From positions 13,156,392-13,220,391 of the forward strand of contig NC_067203.1 of NCBI RefSeq assembly GCF_026262505.1: a stretch of 64,000 bases of DNA, in the 5' to 3' direction. Every line of letters starts with the position of its first letter. Position 1 is the first letter of the stretch. Below are positions 49,692-60,556 of the stretch, one piece after another. This DNA is from Trichomonas vaginalis G3 (lineage: Eukaryota; Parabasalia; Trichomonadida; Trichomonadidae). A program made the translations under genes and the position numbers. The notes under the pieces are model-generated. The model made no database searches, was not told the DNA's origin, and saw only the letters and a list, made by a program, of their open reading frames with translations.

Positions 49692-50852
49692 ATGCGTCCT
49701 TCAAATCAGCAGCAAGGAAAGGACAAGAGCCGGAGGAAACTAATTATCGGCTCAATTATAATCATTTTAATTGCTGCTGTAATTATCTACTTTTGGAGGC
49801 CATTCCGCCGCTACGAAGCACAATTCCCTTATTTTTGGGCAAATTCATATAATAGAACAATCATAAACTACTTGAATAAGAGACCTTCTAGACAAGTTCT
49901 TTACATTACAGGACCTACACAAAGCGGAAAATCAAGATCAATGAATATCGTCGCGCAAAATTTGACAGAAAAAGGAAGATTTGTTTTAAATCTTGATGGA
50001 GAAAACTTTTGGCCTCTTACCTCATTATCAGATTGGATGCATACAGCAATTTTACGTGGTTTAATTGAAGTAAAGCCTTATCTACCCAAAGACAGACTTT
50101 CTCAACTCTACGAAAAAAAGAAGAACCAACTTAACAACGCCAAACTCCCTGCGCTGCTTGATCCACAATTAGGACAAGTATATCATTCACTTACAAGAAG
50201 TCTTTCCAACATTCCAGATAAGAACCACATTTCCACCTTTGCAGTCTCTCAGTTCATCGATAAACTCGAGTATTACAGGAATTCTTTACAGCCAGTGATC
50301 ATGATTCACAATTTTGACAAATTATACAACAACGCAACCCTCCCATTATACGATGCGATTCTTTCTAGGCTCGCACGCCGCAATCTTTACTTAGATCACG
50401 TTCCGATTATTTTGGAAGTCAGAGATACCCTTTTCTTGAAGAAATTTGGCGATCTCTTACCATTACTCGACATCTGCTATACAGAAGAAGTCCCTCCGCA
50501 CCTTACAGAAGTCCTTTACCAAAAGAAATATTTCACAAAATCCGAATGGAGAAAATTATATAAGAATTTCGGTGGAAACATGGGATTATTCCAGAAAGTG
50601 TACAATGACTTATTATTTGGAACCAATATCGATCAGGCAATCAACAACAGAGTAAATGAAGCTTTTGAGGTCATTAAAAATGATGTTCCAAAGGAAACTT
50701 CTTCCCAAGCAAGGCAACTATGCCGCAATGATCTGATTACTTACTCACCAGACTTAGATCCCTTGATTCAAAAAGGATATTTGTTATTAAATAAGAACTC
50801 TACTGTTCATGTTGGCAACAGAGCTATTAAGAAAGCACTCTGTATGAAGTAA
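49692..50852 (+). CDS. Membrane-anchored P-loop NTPase (AAA/STAND-like)
   Basis: This 386-aa protein starts with a short basic Gln/Lys-rich tail. One membrane helix (~residues 17-35: Leu-Ile-Ile-Gly-Ser-Ile-Ile-Ile-Ile-Leu-Ile-Ala-Ala) follows, then a P-loop domain. Walker A is Gly74-Pro-Thr-Gln-Ser-Gly-Lys-Ser81. The likely Walker B strand is Pro-Val-Ile-Met-Ile-His-Asn-Phe-Asp near residue 205, followed by Ile-Ile-Leu-Glu-Val-Arg-Asp, a sensor-1-like strand. The C-terminal part is helical with a winged-helix-like feel. The arrangement resembles AAA/STAND 'ATPase' families of archaea (Arch_ATPase, KAP-like) more than classical chaperones. The host function and membrane are unknown. There are no operon partners. 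ATG 49692 is the first Met and sets the membrane helix at the usual distance. Confidence 0.8.
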   Translation: MRPSNQQQGKDKSRRKLIIGSIIIILIAAVIIYFWRPFRRYEAQFPYFWANSYNRTIINYLNKRPSRQVLYITGPTQSGKSRSMNIVAQNLTEKGRFVLNLDGENFWPLTSLSDWMHTAILRGLIEVKPYLPKDRLSQLYEKKKNQLNNAKLPALLDPQLGQVYHSLTRSLSNIPDKNHISTFAVSQFIDKLEYYRNSLQPVIMIHNFDKLYNNATLPLYDAILSRLARRNLYLDHVPIILEVRDTLFLKKFGDLLPLLDICYTEEVPPHLTEVLYQKKYFTKSEWRKLYKNFGGNMGLFQKVYNDLLFGTNIDQAINNRVNEAFEVIKNDVPKETSSQARQLCRNDLITYSPDLDPLIQKGYLLLNKNSTVHVGNRAIKKALCMK

Positions 50853-51241
50853 TAAATGAAATCTTATTAATATATTTCATTTTTTTTTTAATTTATTTTT
50901 GAATTTTTAAACATCATGACTAGTTAAAAACATTTTTCGTTTAATAGGTATCTGTACCCACATAAGGAAATTTCTCTATTATATTCCCTGTTAAAAATTA
51001 ATAAAACAATAATTTGAAGGAATTGGTTTAGAGCGATATATTTGGGTATACTAGATGTCAAAAGCTTATAGTGTAATAAAATTATAACACCATTCATTTT
51101 GTGCAAAAGGTTTAGTAAGATATGACCTGAATTAAAAGTGGAGCTCAGGAATGATACCAAACCATCTTTTATATATTATCTTTATTGCTTAAATAAAAGT
51201 AAGAGAGTTCAATGAAGCTTCAATTTCGAATAATTAAAAAA
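50853..51241. other. Intergenic before the nested Mutator-like elements
   Basis: About 390 AT-rich bases; no feature seen up to the target duplication AAAGATATC at 51242-51250. Confidence 0.45.
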
Positions 51242-52023
51242 AAAGATATCGGTAAAAAAGGGGGTTGGCGTCCTAAGGCGTCCTAGTGTAAATTTCTCAA
51301 AATTGTGATATTTACATCACATTTTTGAGAGGTTTATGGGCGTCCTAAGGGAAAATTGAATAGCTAGGGCGTCCCGAATTTTCATTCTAAGATTTAAATA
51401 TATTATATACTTAAGTATAATACAAGCAATAAAAAATTAAATTTTTATTATGTTAACTTATAAGAAATTTTTTTGAATTATCGTCGATTTATTGTAATCT
51501 TTCCAGGCTATACTTTTGAAATCAACTTTACCTGTCATACGCATTAATGTAGTAGATGTCCAGGTGTAGCTATTATATCCCAGCAACATTGGTATTTTAT
51601 CATTGTAAGATATCAAAATGAAGCGTTTTTTCAGATATAATTTTTCGTAAATTTTTCAAAAATAAGATGGTAAAAAAGCCTCGACTTGCTCGAAAAATAA
51701 CAATTTTTTTACTTGTAAAAATAACCCTTTTACAGCATGGGCAGCTATTCAATCACTATTTCTTTTTCTAAAAGTATATTTTTCAAAAAAAATTAAGATC
51801 AAATTCGACAATTTCTTGATGAAAGCAAAAATATTACACATACTTCTAGATGCATGGGATAAAATATGCAATTATTCAATCAATTCGCATGATTTGAAAA
51901 AAAAATCTAAATTTGATAAAAATGTAGAAATTTTTTATTTTTAACTTGAGATTCGATTTTTTTGATCCAATTTATGATTTTTTTTGATCGGAATTTCAAT
52001 TAATTTGTTGATCAAAAATGACC

Positions 52024-53066
52024 TCACAATGTTTGATCATAAGTGAAGTCATCTTCATGGGTATTTAGAAATTCCAAGAGAAATTGCTTATTTCTCGCAG
52101 ATGTAATATCTGAGAAAATCGAATTTAAATATTCATAGAAACCCAAATCATTCTCCGGTTCGAATAATTCATCTGTTGCTTTTTCTGTTTTTTCTATGAA
52201 TTTTAATAATTTGATTAATAAATCTTCATCAGGAAGAATTATTGCTGCATTTGTGATAAAATTCCATATTGAGGTAATATGGCAATAATTACATTTATAA
52301 AATGTAATTTTATCCAAATTTTTTTGGCAAATTCGCATAATAGCATTAATATTTGAAGCTGAGATTAAACCTGTGATTACTTCTGTAACTTTTGGAAAAT
52401 CATCGCAATTTAATATCTCTTTATATTGAATTGAGAAATAAAAAAAATCAAATGGATTCATTTCTTCAATTTCAAGGAGATTGTAAAAATTGATAGAAGT
52501 GTTATTGCAACAAATTGTATTTGCAGCAAAAAATATCATTTGCTCGATTCCATTTTTGGAATAAATTTGCTGGAACAATGTTAAATTAAAACAGTTGCTT
52601 AATTTTTCTTCATTGTTTTCATAAAAAAGTAACAAGTTTGCAACTGAAATTTCAAAATTTTAATAATTGCCAGTTATTTCAGTAAATATATATATTTGTT
52701 CCAGTTTGATTTTACAATTTGTGAGCACATTATGTAATATGTAAATTTATCCGCTTTGTAGGAATTTAAAATTGTTTGTTGTTCTGTTTCAGTTAAATTA
52801 CTAAATTTTTCAAGATTAATATTGTGATAAAAAATAGAATCCTTGAAACATTCTGATATCTTTTCAATGTTTAAAACGGATGCTAAAAAATGTAAAAGAA
52901 CTTCATCAGTCACTGTGATTTTTTTGAAAAATTTATCCCAATTCAAGCATCCAATTGATCTTTCTGTCATTGTACTTATGCATTGATAAAGTTGATTTAA
53001 TGAATCCGAAGAATAATCATTATGCTTGACTAGTTGAGTTAGTTGATACAGACTGTCGTCAGCCAT
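52024..53066 (-). pseudogene. Accessory gene of older Mutator-like copy, broken
   Basis: Counterpart of the gene at 59451-60556. The N-terminal 125 residues are open (53066 down to 52674). Then about 70 bases present in the younger copy are missing between short AT repeats, which shifts the frame. The remaining C-terminal ~200 residues are open again (from about 52635). Here the run encoding Phe-Phe near 52440 has eight A on the plus strand and the frame continues through it, whereas the younger copy has seven and shifts. This copy therefore keeps the better C-terminal half. Confidence 0.85.
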
Positions 53067-53116
53067 TTTAAAAAAATGAATAAAATTGTATAGTAAATTA
53101 TATTTGTGAAATTTGT

Positions 53117-53514
53117 GACGCTACATTCAATCTAAGACCAATATCTCAAAGAATTCCTCATTTAAGTATTACTTTTCATTGTTTTTTAAAAAATATCTTT
53201 GCTTATTTGTTCACTTTTTTGACATTTATTATATGCTTTTTATCATATTTCCGATGATATGAATATATATTCTATATAAGAATGACGCTACATTCAATCT
53301 AAGACCAATATCTCAAAGAATTCCTCATTTAAGTATTACTTTTCATTGTTTTTTAAAAAATATCTTTGCTTATTTGTTCACTTTTTTGACATTTATTATA
53401 TGCTTTTTATCATATTTCCGATGATATGAATATATATTCTATATAAGAATGACGCTACATTCAATCTAAGACCAATATCTCAAAGAATTCCTCATTTAAG
53501 TATTACTTTTCATT
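53117..53514. repeat. 167-bp tandem repeats in the divergent promoter (older copy)
   Basis: Two full units (53117-53283, 53284-53450) and a partial third (53451 to ~53514), each beginning GACGCTACATTCAATC. They lie between the two divergent genes. The younger copy has one full unit plus a partial one (about 59172-59402), so the number varies between copies. Confidence 0.9.
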
Positions 53515-53567
53515 TTTGATTCAATTTTCGAACGGTTTTCGTAAATTTTGCATCATTTCATTTTTTA

Positions 53568-55820
53568 ATGGGAAAATCATCTATATTTAATCAAAAAAGA
53601 GCAAACTTTACAGACGAAAATAAAATATTTATCAGGGAACAATCTGATAAATACCAAAAATCAACATCGAGAGATGAAAAAACGAATATAATCAAACAAG
53701 TTCTTCAATATTTTAATATTAAATACGCCGAAAATGAATCTAAAGCTGTCAGAAGATATTTTAGTTATATTGCAGTTAAAAATATTCCCGCAGTTACTGG
53801 AAAATATCCTGATACAATTGTTTGCAAAGATATGCTTTATTCGCATGATCATACAAATATTATTAATTCAATAATATTGAACGTTGACTACCGTTGCAAT
53901 CGATCATTCTTGTCAAGCACGTTATTTAGTTAAAATTGAGAACAGTTCAAGTTTCCGAAGATTTACAAAAGGAACATATACCCGAATGCAGACAATTTAA
54001 AAAGTTACAAAATGAAAAAAATGATCTTCATAAATCAATGACTCTGACAGAAATATACAATAAGGGCAATGGCAAAATTTTCTGAAGACAACGGCACTTT
54101 TCAGCAGATTAAAAATTTTATGACAGAACTTGCTGTTGGTACTGACGAAAACCCATTAATTAAAGATTCATTGGTCAGGGAAGTTTAATAATAAGTCCAG
54201 AAAATTTCTGTTGGAGAAAAAAATTACAGACGATGAAATTTCTAATTTTTGTTTAATAAATGGCGAGCAGTTTTTCATTGGCCATGATTTTCAAGCAAAT
54301 TGTGAGACGATGTTTTTTGGTTTTGAGAAGGCAATTCAATTTGCAAAAGAAGCCACAGATTTATTTTGCGATGGAACTTTTAAAATTACACCAAAACATT
54401 TTCAAAAAGGACAGATGCTAACAATTATGATTTGTGAACCTTCAAAATCAATATCTACCACTTTTATTTATATTCATGAAAAACCGCACATTTGAATCTT
54501 ATAAGGAGGCATTTGAATATATTTTTACTGTCAAGGGTTATTCAATTTTCAAAGCTAATTCAAATTCATTGTGATTTTGAAAAGGGAATGATAGAGGCAC
54601 TTCAACAAATTTTCCCTAAAGTCCGTATAATTGATGCCTATTTCATTTCAAACAAGCTTTACACAGGAAACTTGTAGCACTTTATACAAAAAATTTCATA
54701 CTTTACAAAATTCTTTATTTAAGCTATATTCTATTACTCCATTCATGTCTCATGAAGAATTTGTACTTACAATGCATATAATTAATCAAAATAAAGTTGA
54801 TTCGATCAAAGATTATATTGATTATTTCAACAAAGTTTGGTTGCCGCACTACAATTTAATATCTCAATATAATAATGCAACTGCAATATTCACTAATGAT
54901 TGCCTCGAGAGTATGCATTCAGAATTTTCTTCGTTAAAACATCCAAACATTTATGAAGCTATTAAGAAGATATCTCAAATCCAATTAGATAAATATAACG
55001 CCATCAAAATAACCAGAAGATCGAGCGCCATATAAAAACCGTTATCACTGATAGCTACAAAAATTATATTCTTGACTGCTTTCAAAAAGAACTTGAGAAA
55101 ACAATTTTTTCTATCAAACAATACAACGTAAGTGATCTTTCTTTGGCTCAGAACGAGATTTCTCCATATGGTTCCATAGAATCGAGTTCATTGTTCGAAA
55201 ATATTCCAGTTCATGATGCAGATATACTCAAATCGATCGATCTAACAAATAAAGATACAATGATCACTAAGTTTATTAATGAAAAAAGAGAAAAAATTAT
55301 GGCATTATTTAATGAAACATTAAATCATCCAGATTTTAATTCATCCACTCCAATTTAAACTAATTTTGAGCAAGCCGATACAAATCAAGGTTCAGATGCT
55401 CCAATTCGCTCCGAAAATTCAAATATTGCAGACTCTACAGATTTAGAACCAGAAAATCAAAGCCATCCTTCTACAAATCAAATGTCTAGTAATCTAGAAC
55501 ATAAGCTGGACCTTCTTGATCATGTTGAAAAACAATTATCGAAAATGCGCTCGTTATTGGGAATTCTTCCTACTACAAATGCTATTGTTGGGCCGTCAAA
55601 ACAAGTTTCAGTTAATAGCAAGCAAAATTCTGAAAAAAATAAGAAAAATCTTCCATAACAACAAAATCAAACAATAAAAAACAAAAATTCATCCGACAAT
55701 CCTCCTAAACGTAAAGCTCCTATTTCGGAAAGGATTCTCAGCGATAATAACTTATATTTTCAAGTTCATCGAAAGAGATCGAAAAGCAAACGTTCCACAT
55801 CTACAGAGAAAAAGAATTGA
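53568..55820 (+). pseudogene. MULE transposase of older copy, broken
   Basis: Same coding sequence as the open 750-codon frame at 56864-59116, but with at least six small lesions. I see extra or missing bases near 53875, 53895, 53950, 54065, 54220, 54452 and 54640, among others, and an in-frame stop near 55358. Substitutions between the two copies are few compared with these length changes. The initiator TTTCATTTTTTA before ATG 53568 is intact. The first 100 codons, the DDE region around 54350-54620 and the Lys/Ser-rich tail are all recognisable. It cannot make a full transposase as it stands. Confidence 0.92.
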
Positions 55821-56001
55821 TATATGAAGTGTAATTCCTTTTATAACTACTATATTTTTATTCTTATGACTAAAAAATAATATATTATTTAACAATTTTC
55901 ATTTTTTTCTTTTAACAATTTCGTTTTATTTCCATTTATTGTTAAATGATTTTTAGCATACACCTTTCTTTGTTCATCTTCTAAATACAATTTATTTTTT
56001 C

Positions 56002-56130
56002 GGGCGCGTAAAGGGTTGGCGTCCTAAGGCGTCCTGATGTAAACTATTCAATTTTTGAGAAGTTTACACCATAATTGAATAGTTTATGGCGTCCTGAGAG
56101 GAGATTTCAATGGGTATGGCGTCCTAAAAA
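56002..56130 (+). repeat. B-type terminal repeat with GGCGTCC heptamers
   Basis: Contains TTGGCGTCCTAAGGCGTCCTG, then a palindromic segment built on GTAAACTATTCAATT and its complement, and two further GGCGTCCT copies. The same block, reversed, ends the older copy at 61880-62015. The A ends (51251-51380 and 61200-61323) share the first heptamer pair but have a different palindrome (GTAAAT...ATTTAC). Confidence 0.85.
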
Positions 56131-56863
56131 AATAGAAGAAAATGATTTTTTCTCGATTTTTCTAGAAATTGAATTTTTTAAAAAAGAAAAAAATCAAAAC
56201 GTATACATTCAAGAAAGACTATAAATGAAGATTTTTCTATTTTTTTTCATTCTAAAACATCTTTTTTTGGATAATTTTTTTTAAATAAATATGTAAGAAA
56301 GATTGAAGAAAAAGTAAATTTACTTTCAGAAAATTCGTTTTACATGATGTAAGACCCATAACAACTATAAATATTCAATTATTTAAAATAAAAAAAGAAA
56401 AACAGATTAAATGTATCTCACATCAAAATCCATTGACCTAAGGATGTTAAGTTTCTGTTTTTAAAAGTTGATATTTTTTTTTTAATTTTAAGAAAATTAA
56501 TAGCATGTTATTAGACAATAGGAGTGTAATGATATTGACTAAACAGAAATGAGAGAATAGAGATATAATTTTGATAAGCAATATTGCAAACAAATTCTGA
56601 AGTAAAATCGCGATCAATAATTGAAAATTACGATCATGTACTGAAAAATGACGATCGAATTGAATGAATAGAATTATATCTAAGAAAAAATAAATTGTAT
56701 TTAGAAGATGAACAAAGAAAGGTGTATGCTAAAAATCATTTAACAATAAATGGAAATAAAACGAAATTGTTAAAAGAAAAAATGAAAATTGTTAAATAAT
56801 ATATTATTTTTTAGTCATAAGAATAAAAATATAGTAGTTATAAAAGGAATTAGACTTCATATA

Positions 56864-59116
56864 TCAATTCTTTTTCTCTGTAGATGTGGAACGTTTGCTT
56901 TTCGATCTCTTTCGATGAACTTGAAAATATAAGTTATTATCGCTGAGAATCCTTTCCGAAATAGGAGCTTTACGTTTAGGAGGATTGTCGGATGAATTTT
57001 GTTTTTTATTGTTTGATTTTGTTGTTATGGAAGATTTTTTCTTATTTTTTTCAGAATTTTGCTTGCTATTAACTGAAACTTGTTTTGACGGCCCAACAAT
57101 AGCATTTGTAGTAGGAAGAATTCCCAATAACGAGCGCATTTTCGATAATTGTTTTTCAATATGATCAAGAAGGTCCAGCTTATGTTCTAGATTACTAGAC
57201 ATTTGATTTGTAGAAGGATGGTTTTGATTTTCTGGTTCTAAATCTGTAGAGTCTGCAATATTTGAATTTTCGGAGCGAATTGGAGCATCTGAACCTTGAT
57301 TTGTATCGGCTTGCTCAAAATTAGTTTGAATTGGAGTGGATGAATTAAAATCTGGATGATTTAATGTTTCATTAAATAATGCCATAATTTTTTCTCTTTT
57401 TTCATTAATAAACTTAGTGATCATTGTATCTTTATCTGTTAGATCGATCGATTTGAGTATATCTGCATCATGAACTGGAATATTTTCGAACAATGAACTC
57501 GATTCTATGGAACCATATGGAGAAATCTCGTTCTGAGCCAAAGAAAGATCACTTACGTTGTATTGTTTGATAGAAAAAATTGTTTTCTCAAGTTCTTTTT
57601 GAAAGCAGTCAAGAATATAATTTTTGTAGCTATCAGTGATAACGGTTTTTATATGGCGCTCGATCTTCTGGTTATTTTTGATGGCGTTATATTTATCTAA
57701 TTGGATTTGAGATATCTTCTTAATAGCTTCATAAATGTTTGGATGTTTTAACGAAGAAAATTCTGAATGCATACTCTCGAGGCAATCATTAGTGAATATT
57801 GCAGTTGCATTATTATATTGAGATATTAAATTGTAGTGCGGCAACCAAACTTTGTTGAAATAATCAATATAATCTTTGATCGAATCAACTTTATTTTGAT
57901 TAATTATATGCATTGTAAGTACAAATTCTTCATGAGACATGAATGGAGTAATAGAATATAGCTTAAATAAAGAATTTTGTAAAGTATTGAAATTTTTTGT
58001 ATAAAGTGCTACAAGTTTCCTGTGTAAAGCTTGTTTGAAATGAAATAGGCATCCAATTATACGGACTTTAGGGAAAATTTGTTGAAGTGCCTCTATCATT
58101 CCCTTTTCAAAATCACAATGAATTTGAATTAGCTTTGAAAATTGAATACCCTTGACAGTAAAAATATATTCAAATGCCTTCTTATAAGATTCAAATGTGC
58201 GGTTTTTCATGAATATAAATAAAAGTGGTAGATATTGATTTGTTGAAGGTTCACAAATCATAATTGTTAGCATCTGTCCTTTTTGAAAATGTTTTGGTGT
58301 AATTTTAAAAGTTCCATCGCAAAATAAATCTGTGGCTTCTTTTGCAAATTGAATTGCCTTCTCAAAACCAAAAAACATCGTCTCACAATTTGCTTGAAAA
58401 TCATGGCCAATGAAAAACTGCTCGCCATTTATTAAACAAAAATTAGCAATTTCATCGTCTGTAATTTTTTCTCCAACAGAAAATTTTCTGGACTTATTAT
58501 AAACTTCCCTGACCAATGAATCTTTAATTAATGGGTTTTCATCAGTACCAACAGCAAGTTCTGTCATAAATTTTTTAATCTGCTGAAAAGTGCCGTTGTC
58601 TTCAGAAAATTTTGCCATTGCCTTATTGTATATTTCTGTCAGAGTCATTGATTTATGAAGATCATTTTTTTCATTTTGTAACTTTTTAAATTGTCTGCAT
58701 TCGGGTATATGTTCCTTTTGTAAATCTTCGGAAACTGAACTGTTCTCAATTTTAACTAAATAACGTGCTTGACAAGAATGATCGATGCAACGGTAGTAAC
58801 GTTCAATATTATTTGAATTAATAATATTTGTATGATCATGCGAATAAAGCATATCTTTGCGAACAATTGTATCAGGATATTTTCCAGTAACTGCGGGAAT
58901 ATTTTTAACTGCAATATAACTAAAATATCTTCTGACAGCTTTAGATTCATTTTCGGCGTATTTAATATTAAAATATTGAAGAACTTGTTTGATTATATTC
59001 GTTTTTTCATCTCTCGATGTTGATTTTTGGTATTTATCAGATTGTTCCCTGATAAATATTTTATTTTCGTCTGTAAAGTTTGCTCTTTTTTGATTAAATA
59101 TAGATGATTTTCCCAT
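56864..59116 (-). CDS. Mutator-like (MULE) transposase
   Basis: This 750-aa open frame has an N-terminal helical region (~10-70) and then a small zinc-finger-like unit, Cys110-x4-Cys115 ... His136-x3-Cys140, similar to FLYWCH/WRKY-type fingers of Mutator transposases. The MULE DDE domain follows: Leu-Phe-Cys-Asp267-Gly-Thr-Phe, His-Cys-Asp335-Phe-Glu-Lys-Gly, Gly-Cys-Leu-Phe-His-Phe-Lys-Gln (CxxH), and Thr-Asn-Asp-Cys-Leu-Glu447. These give the expected D-D-E triad and the C/H pair. The last ~170 residues are polar with a Lys/Arg-rich end (Lys-Arg-Lys and Arg-Lys-Arg clusters), likely nuclear localisation. It cuts and moves the element via its terminal repeats. A TCATTTTTTA initiator precedes the ATG. 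All catalytic residues are present, so activity is plausible. Confidence 0.96.
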   Translation of the reverse strand: MGKSSIFNQKRANFTDENKIFIREQSDKYQKSTSRDEKTNIIKQVLQYFNIKYAENESKAVRRYFSYIAVKNIPAVTGKYPDTIVRKDMLYSHDHTNIINSNNIERYYRCIDHSCQARYLVKIENSSVSEDLQKEHIPECRQFKKLQNEKNDLHKSMTLTEIYNKAMAKFSEDNGTFQQIKKFMTELAVGTDENPLIKDSLVREVYNKSRKFSVGEKITDDEIANFCLINGEQFFIGHDFQANCETMFFGFEKAIQFAKEATDLFCDGTFKITPKHFQKGQMLTIMICEPSTNQYLPLLFIFMKNRTFESYKKAFEYIFTVKGIQFSKLIQIHCDFEKGMIEALQQIFPKVRIIGCLFHFKQALHRKLVALYTKNFNTLQNSLFKLYSITPFMSHEEFVLTMHIINQNKVDSIKDYIDYFNKVWLPHYNLISQYNNATAIFTNDCLESMHSEFSSLKHPNIYEAIKKISQIQLDKYNAIKNNQKIERHIKTVITDSYKNYILDCFQKELEKTIFSIKQYNVSDLSLAQNEISPYGSIESSSLFENIPVHDADILKSIDLTDKDTMITKFINEKREKIMALFNETLNHPDFNSSTPIQTNFEQADTNQGSDAPIRSENSNIADSTDLEPENQNHPSTNQMSSNLEHKLDLLDHIEKQLSKMRSLLGILPTTNAIVGPSKQVSVNSKQNSEKNKKKSSITTKSNNKKQNSSDNPPKRKAPISERILSDNNLYFQVHRKRSKSKRSTSTEKKN

Positions 59117-59126
59117 TAAAAAATGA
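59117..59126 (-). promoter_or_regulatory. Initiator of the MULE transposase gene
   Basis: On the minus strand TCATTTTTTA directly precedes the ATG; the putative start nucleotide is 59124, an 8-base leader. The same site is present before the broken copy at 53568. Confidence 0.7.
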
Positions 59127-59171
59127 AATGATGCAAAATTTACGAAAACCGTTCGAAAATTGAATCAAAAA

Positions 59172-59402
59172 TGAAAAGTAATACTTAAATGAGGAATTCT
59201 TTGAGATATTGGTCTTAGATTGAATGTAGCGTCATTCTTATATAGAATATATATTCATATCATCGGAAATATGATAAAAAGCATATAATAAATGTCAAAA
59301 AAGTGAACAAATAAGCAAAGATATTTTTTAAAAAACAATGAAAAGTAATACTTAAATGAGGAATTCTTTGAGATATTGGTCTTAGATTGAATGTAGCGTC
59401 AC
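59172..59402. repeat. 167-bp tandem repeats in the divergent promoter (younger copy)
   Basis: About one full unit and a ~64-base partial unit on the minus strand, each ending GATTGAATGTAGCGTC on the plus strand (about 59234 and 59402). Between the divergent transposase and accessory genes. Confidence 0.88.
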
Positions 59403-59437
59403 AAATTTCACAAATATAATTTACTATACAATTTTAT

Positions 59438-59450
59438 TCATTTTTTTAAA
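59438..59450 (+). promoter_or_regulatory. Initiator of the accessory gene
   Basis: TCATTTTTTTAAA directly precedes ATG 59451; the putative start nucleotide is 59440, an 11-base leader. Conserved in the older copy. Confidence 0.7.
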
Positions 59451-60556
59451 ATGGCTGACGACAGTCTGTATCAACTAACTCAACTAGTCAAGCATAATGA
59501 TTATTCTTCGGATTCATTAAATCAACTTTATCAATGCATAAGTACAATGACAGAAAGATCAATTGGATGCTTGAATTGGGATAAATTTTTCAAAAAAATC
59601 ACAGTGACTGATGAAGTTCTTTTACATTTTTTAGCATCCGTTTTAAACATTGAAAAGATATCAGAATGTTTCAAGGATTCTATTTTTTATCACAATATTA
59701 ATCTTGAAAAATTCAGTAATTTAACTGAAACAGAACAACAAACAATTTTAAATTCCTACAAAGCGGATAAATTTACATATTACATAATGTGCTCACAAAT
59801 TGTAAAATCAAACTGGAACAATTTATCCCAAACTTTAGTTAATATTGCAAATCAATATTTGCCATTTTTAGATGAAGAAAAGCAAATATATATATTTACT
59901 GAAATAACTGGCAATTATCAAAATTTTGAAATTTCAGTTGCAAACTTGTTACTTTTTTATGAAAACAATGAAGAAAAATTAAGCAACTGTTTTAATTTAA
60001 CATTGTTCCAGCAAATTTATTCCAAAAATGGAATCGAGCAAATGATATTTTTTGCTGCAAATACAATTTGTTGCAATAACACTTCTATCAATTTTTACAA
60101 TCTCCTTGAAATTGAAGAAATGAATCCATTTGATTTTTTTATTTCTCAATTCAATATAAAGAGATATTAAATTGCGATGATTTTCCAAAAGTTACAGAAG
60201 TAATCACAGGTTTAATCTCAGCTTCAAATATTAATGCTATTATGCGAATTTGCCAAAAAAATTTGGATAAAATTACATTTTATAAATGTAATTATTGCCA
60301 TATTACCTCAATATGGAATTTTATCACAAATGCAGCAATAATTCTTCCTGATGAAGATTTATTAATCAAATTATTAAAATTCATAGAAAAAACAGAAAAA
60401 GCAACAGATGAATTATTCGAACCGGAGAATGATTTGGGTTTCTATGAATATTTAAATTCGATTTTCTCAGATATTACATCTGCGAGAAATAAGCAATTTC
60501 TCTTGGAATTTCTAAATACCCATGAAGATGACTTCACTTATGATCAAACATTGTGA
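59451..60556 (+). pseudogene. Accessory gene of the Mutator-like element (unknown helical protein), frameshifted
   Basis: The first frame gives 239 codons from ATG 59451, and a second frame continues to 60556; both match the counterpart in the older copy. The shift lies at a run of seven T (60134-60140), where the older copy has eight. The family protein should be about 368 aa, acidic and almost wholly helical, with repeated Leu/Ile/Phe patterns and many Asn. It resembles an armadillo/HEAT-type solenoid, but I recognise no named domain. It starts Met-Ala-Asp-Asp-Ser-Leu-Tyr-Gln-Leu and ends Asp-Asp-Phe-Thr-Tyr-Asp-Gln-Thr-Leu. It has no signal peptide or zinc finger and no likeness to transposase. 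Its presence in both copies, with its own initiator, implies a role in the element's life cycle (compare mudrB of maize MuDR, unrelated in sequence). Confidence 0.85.
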
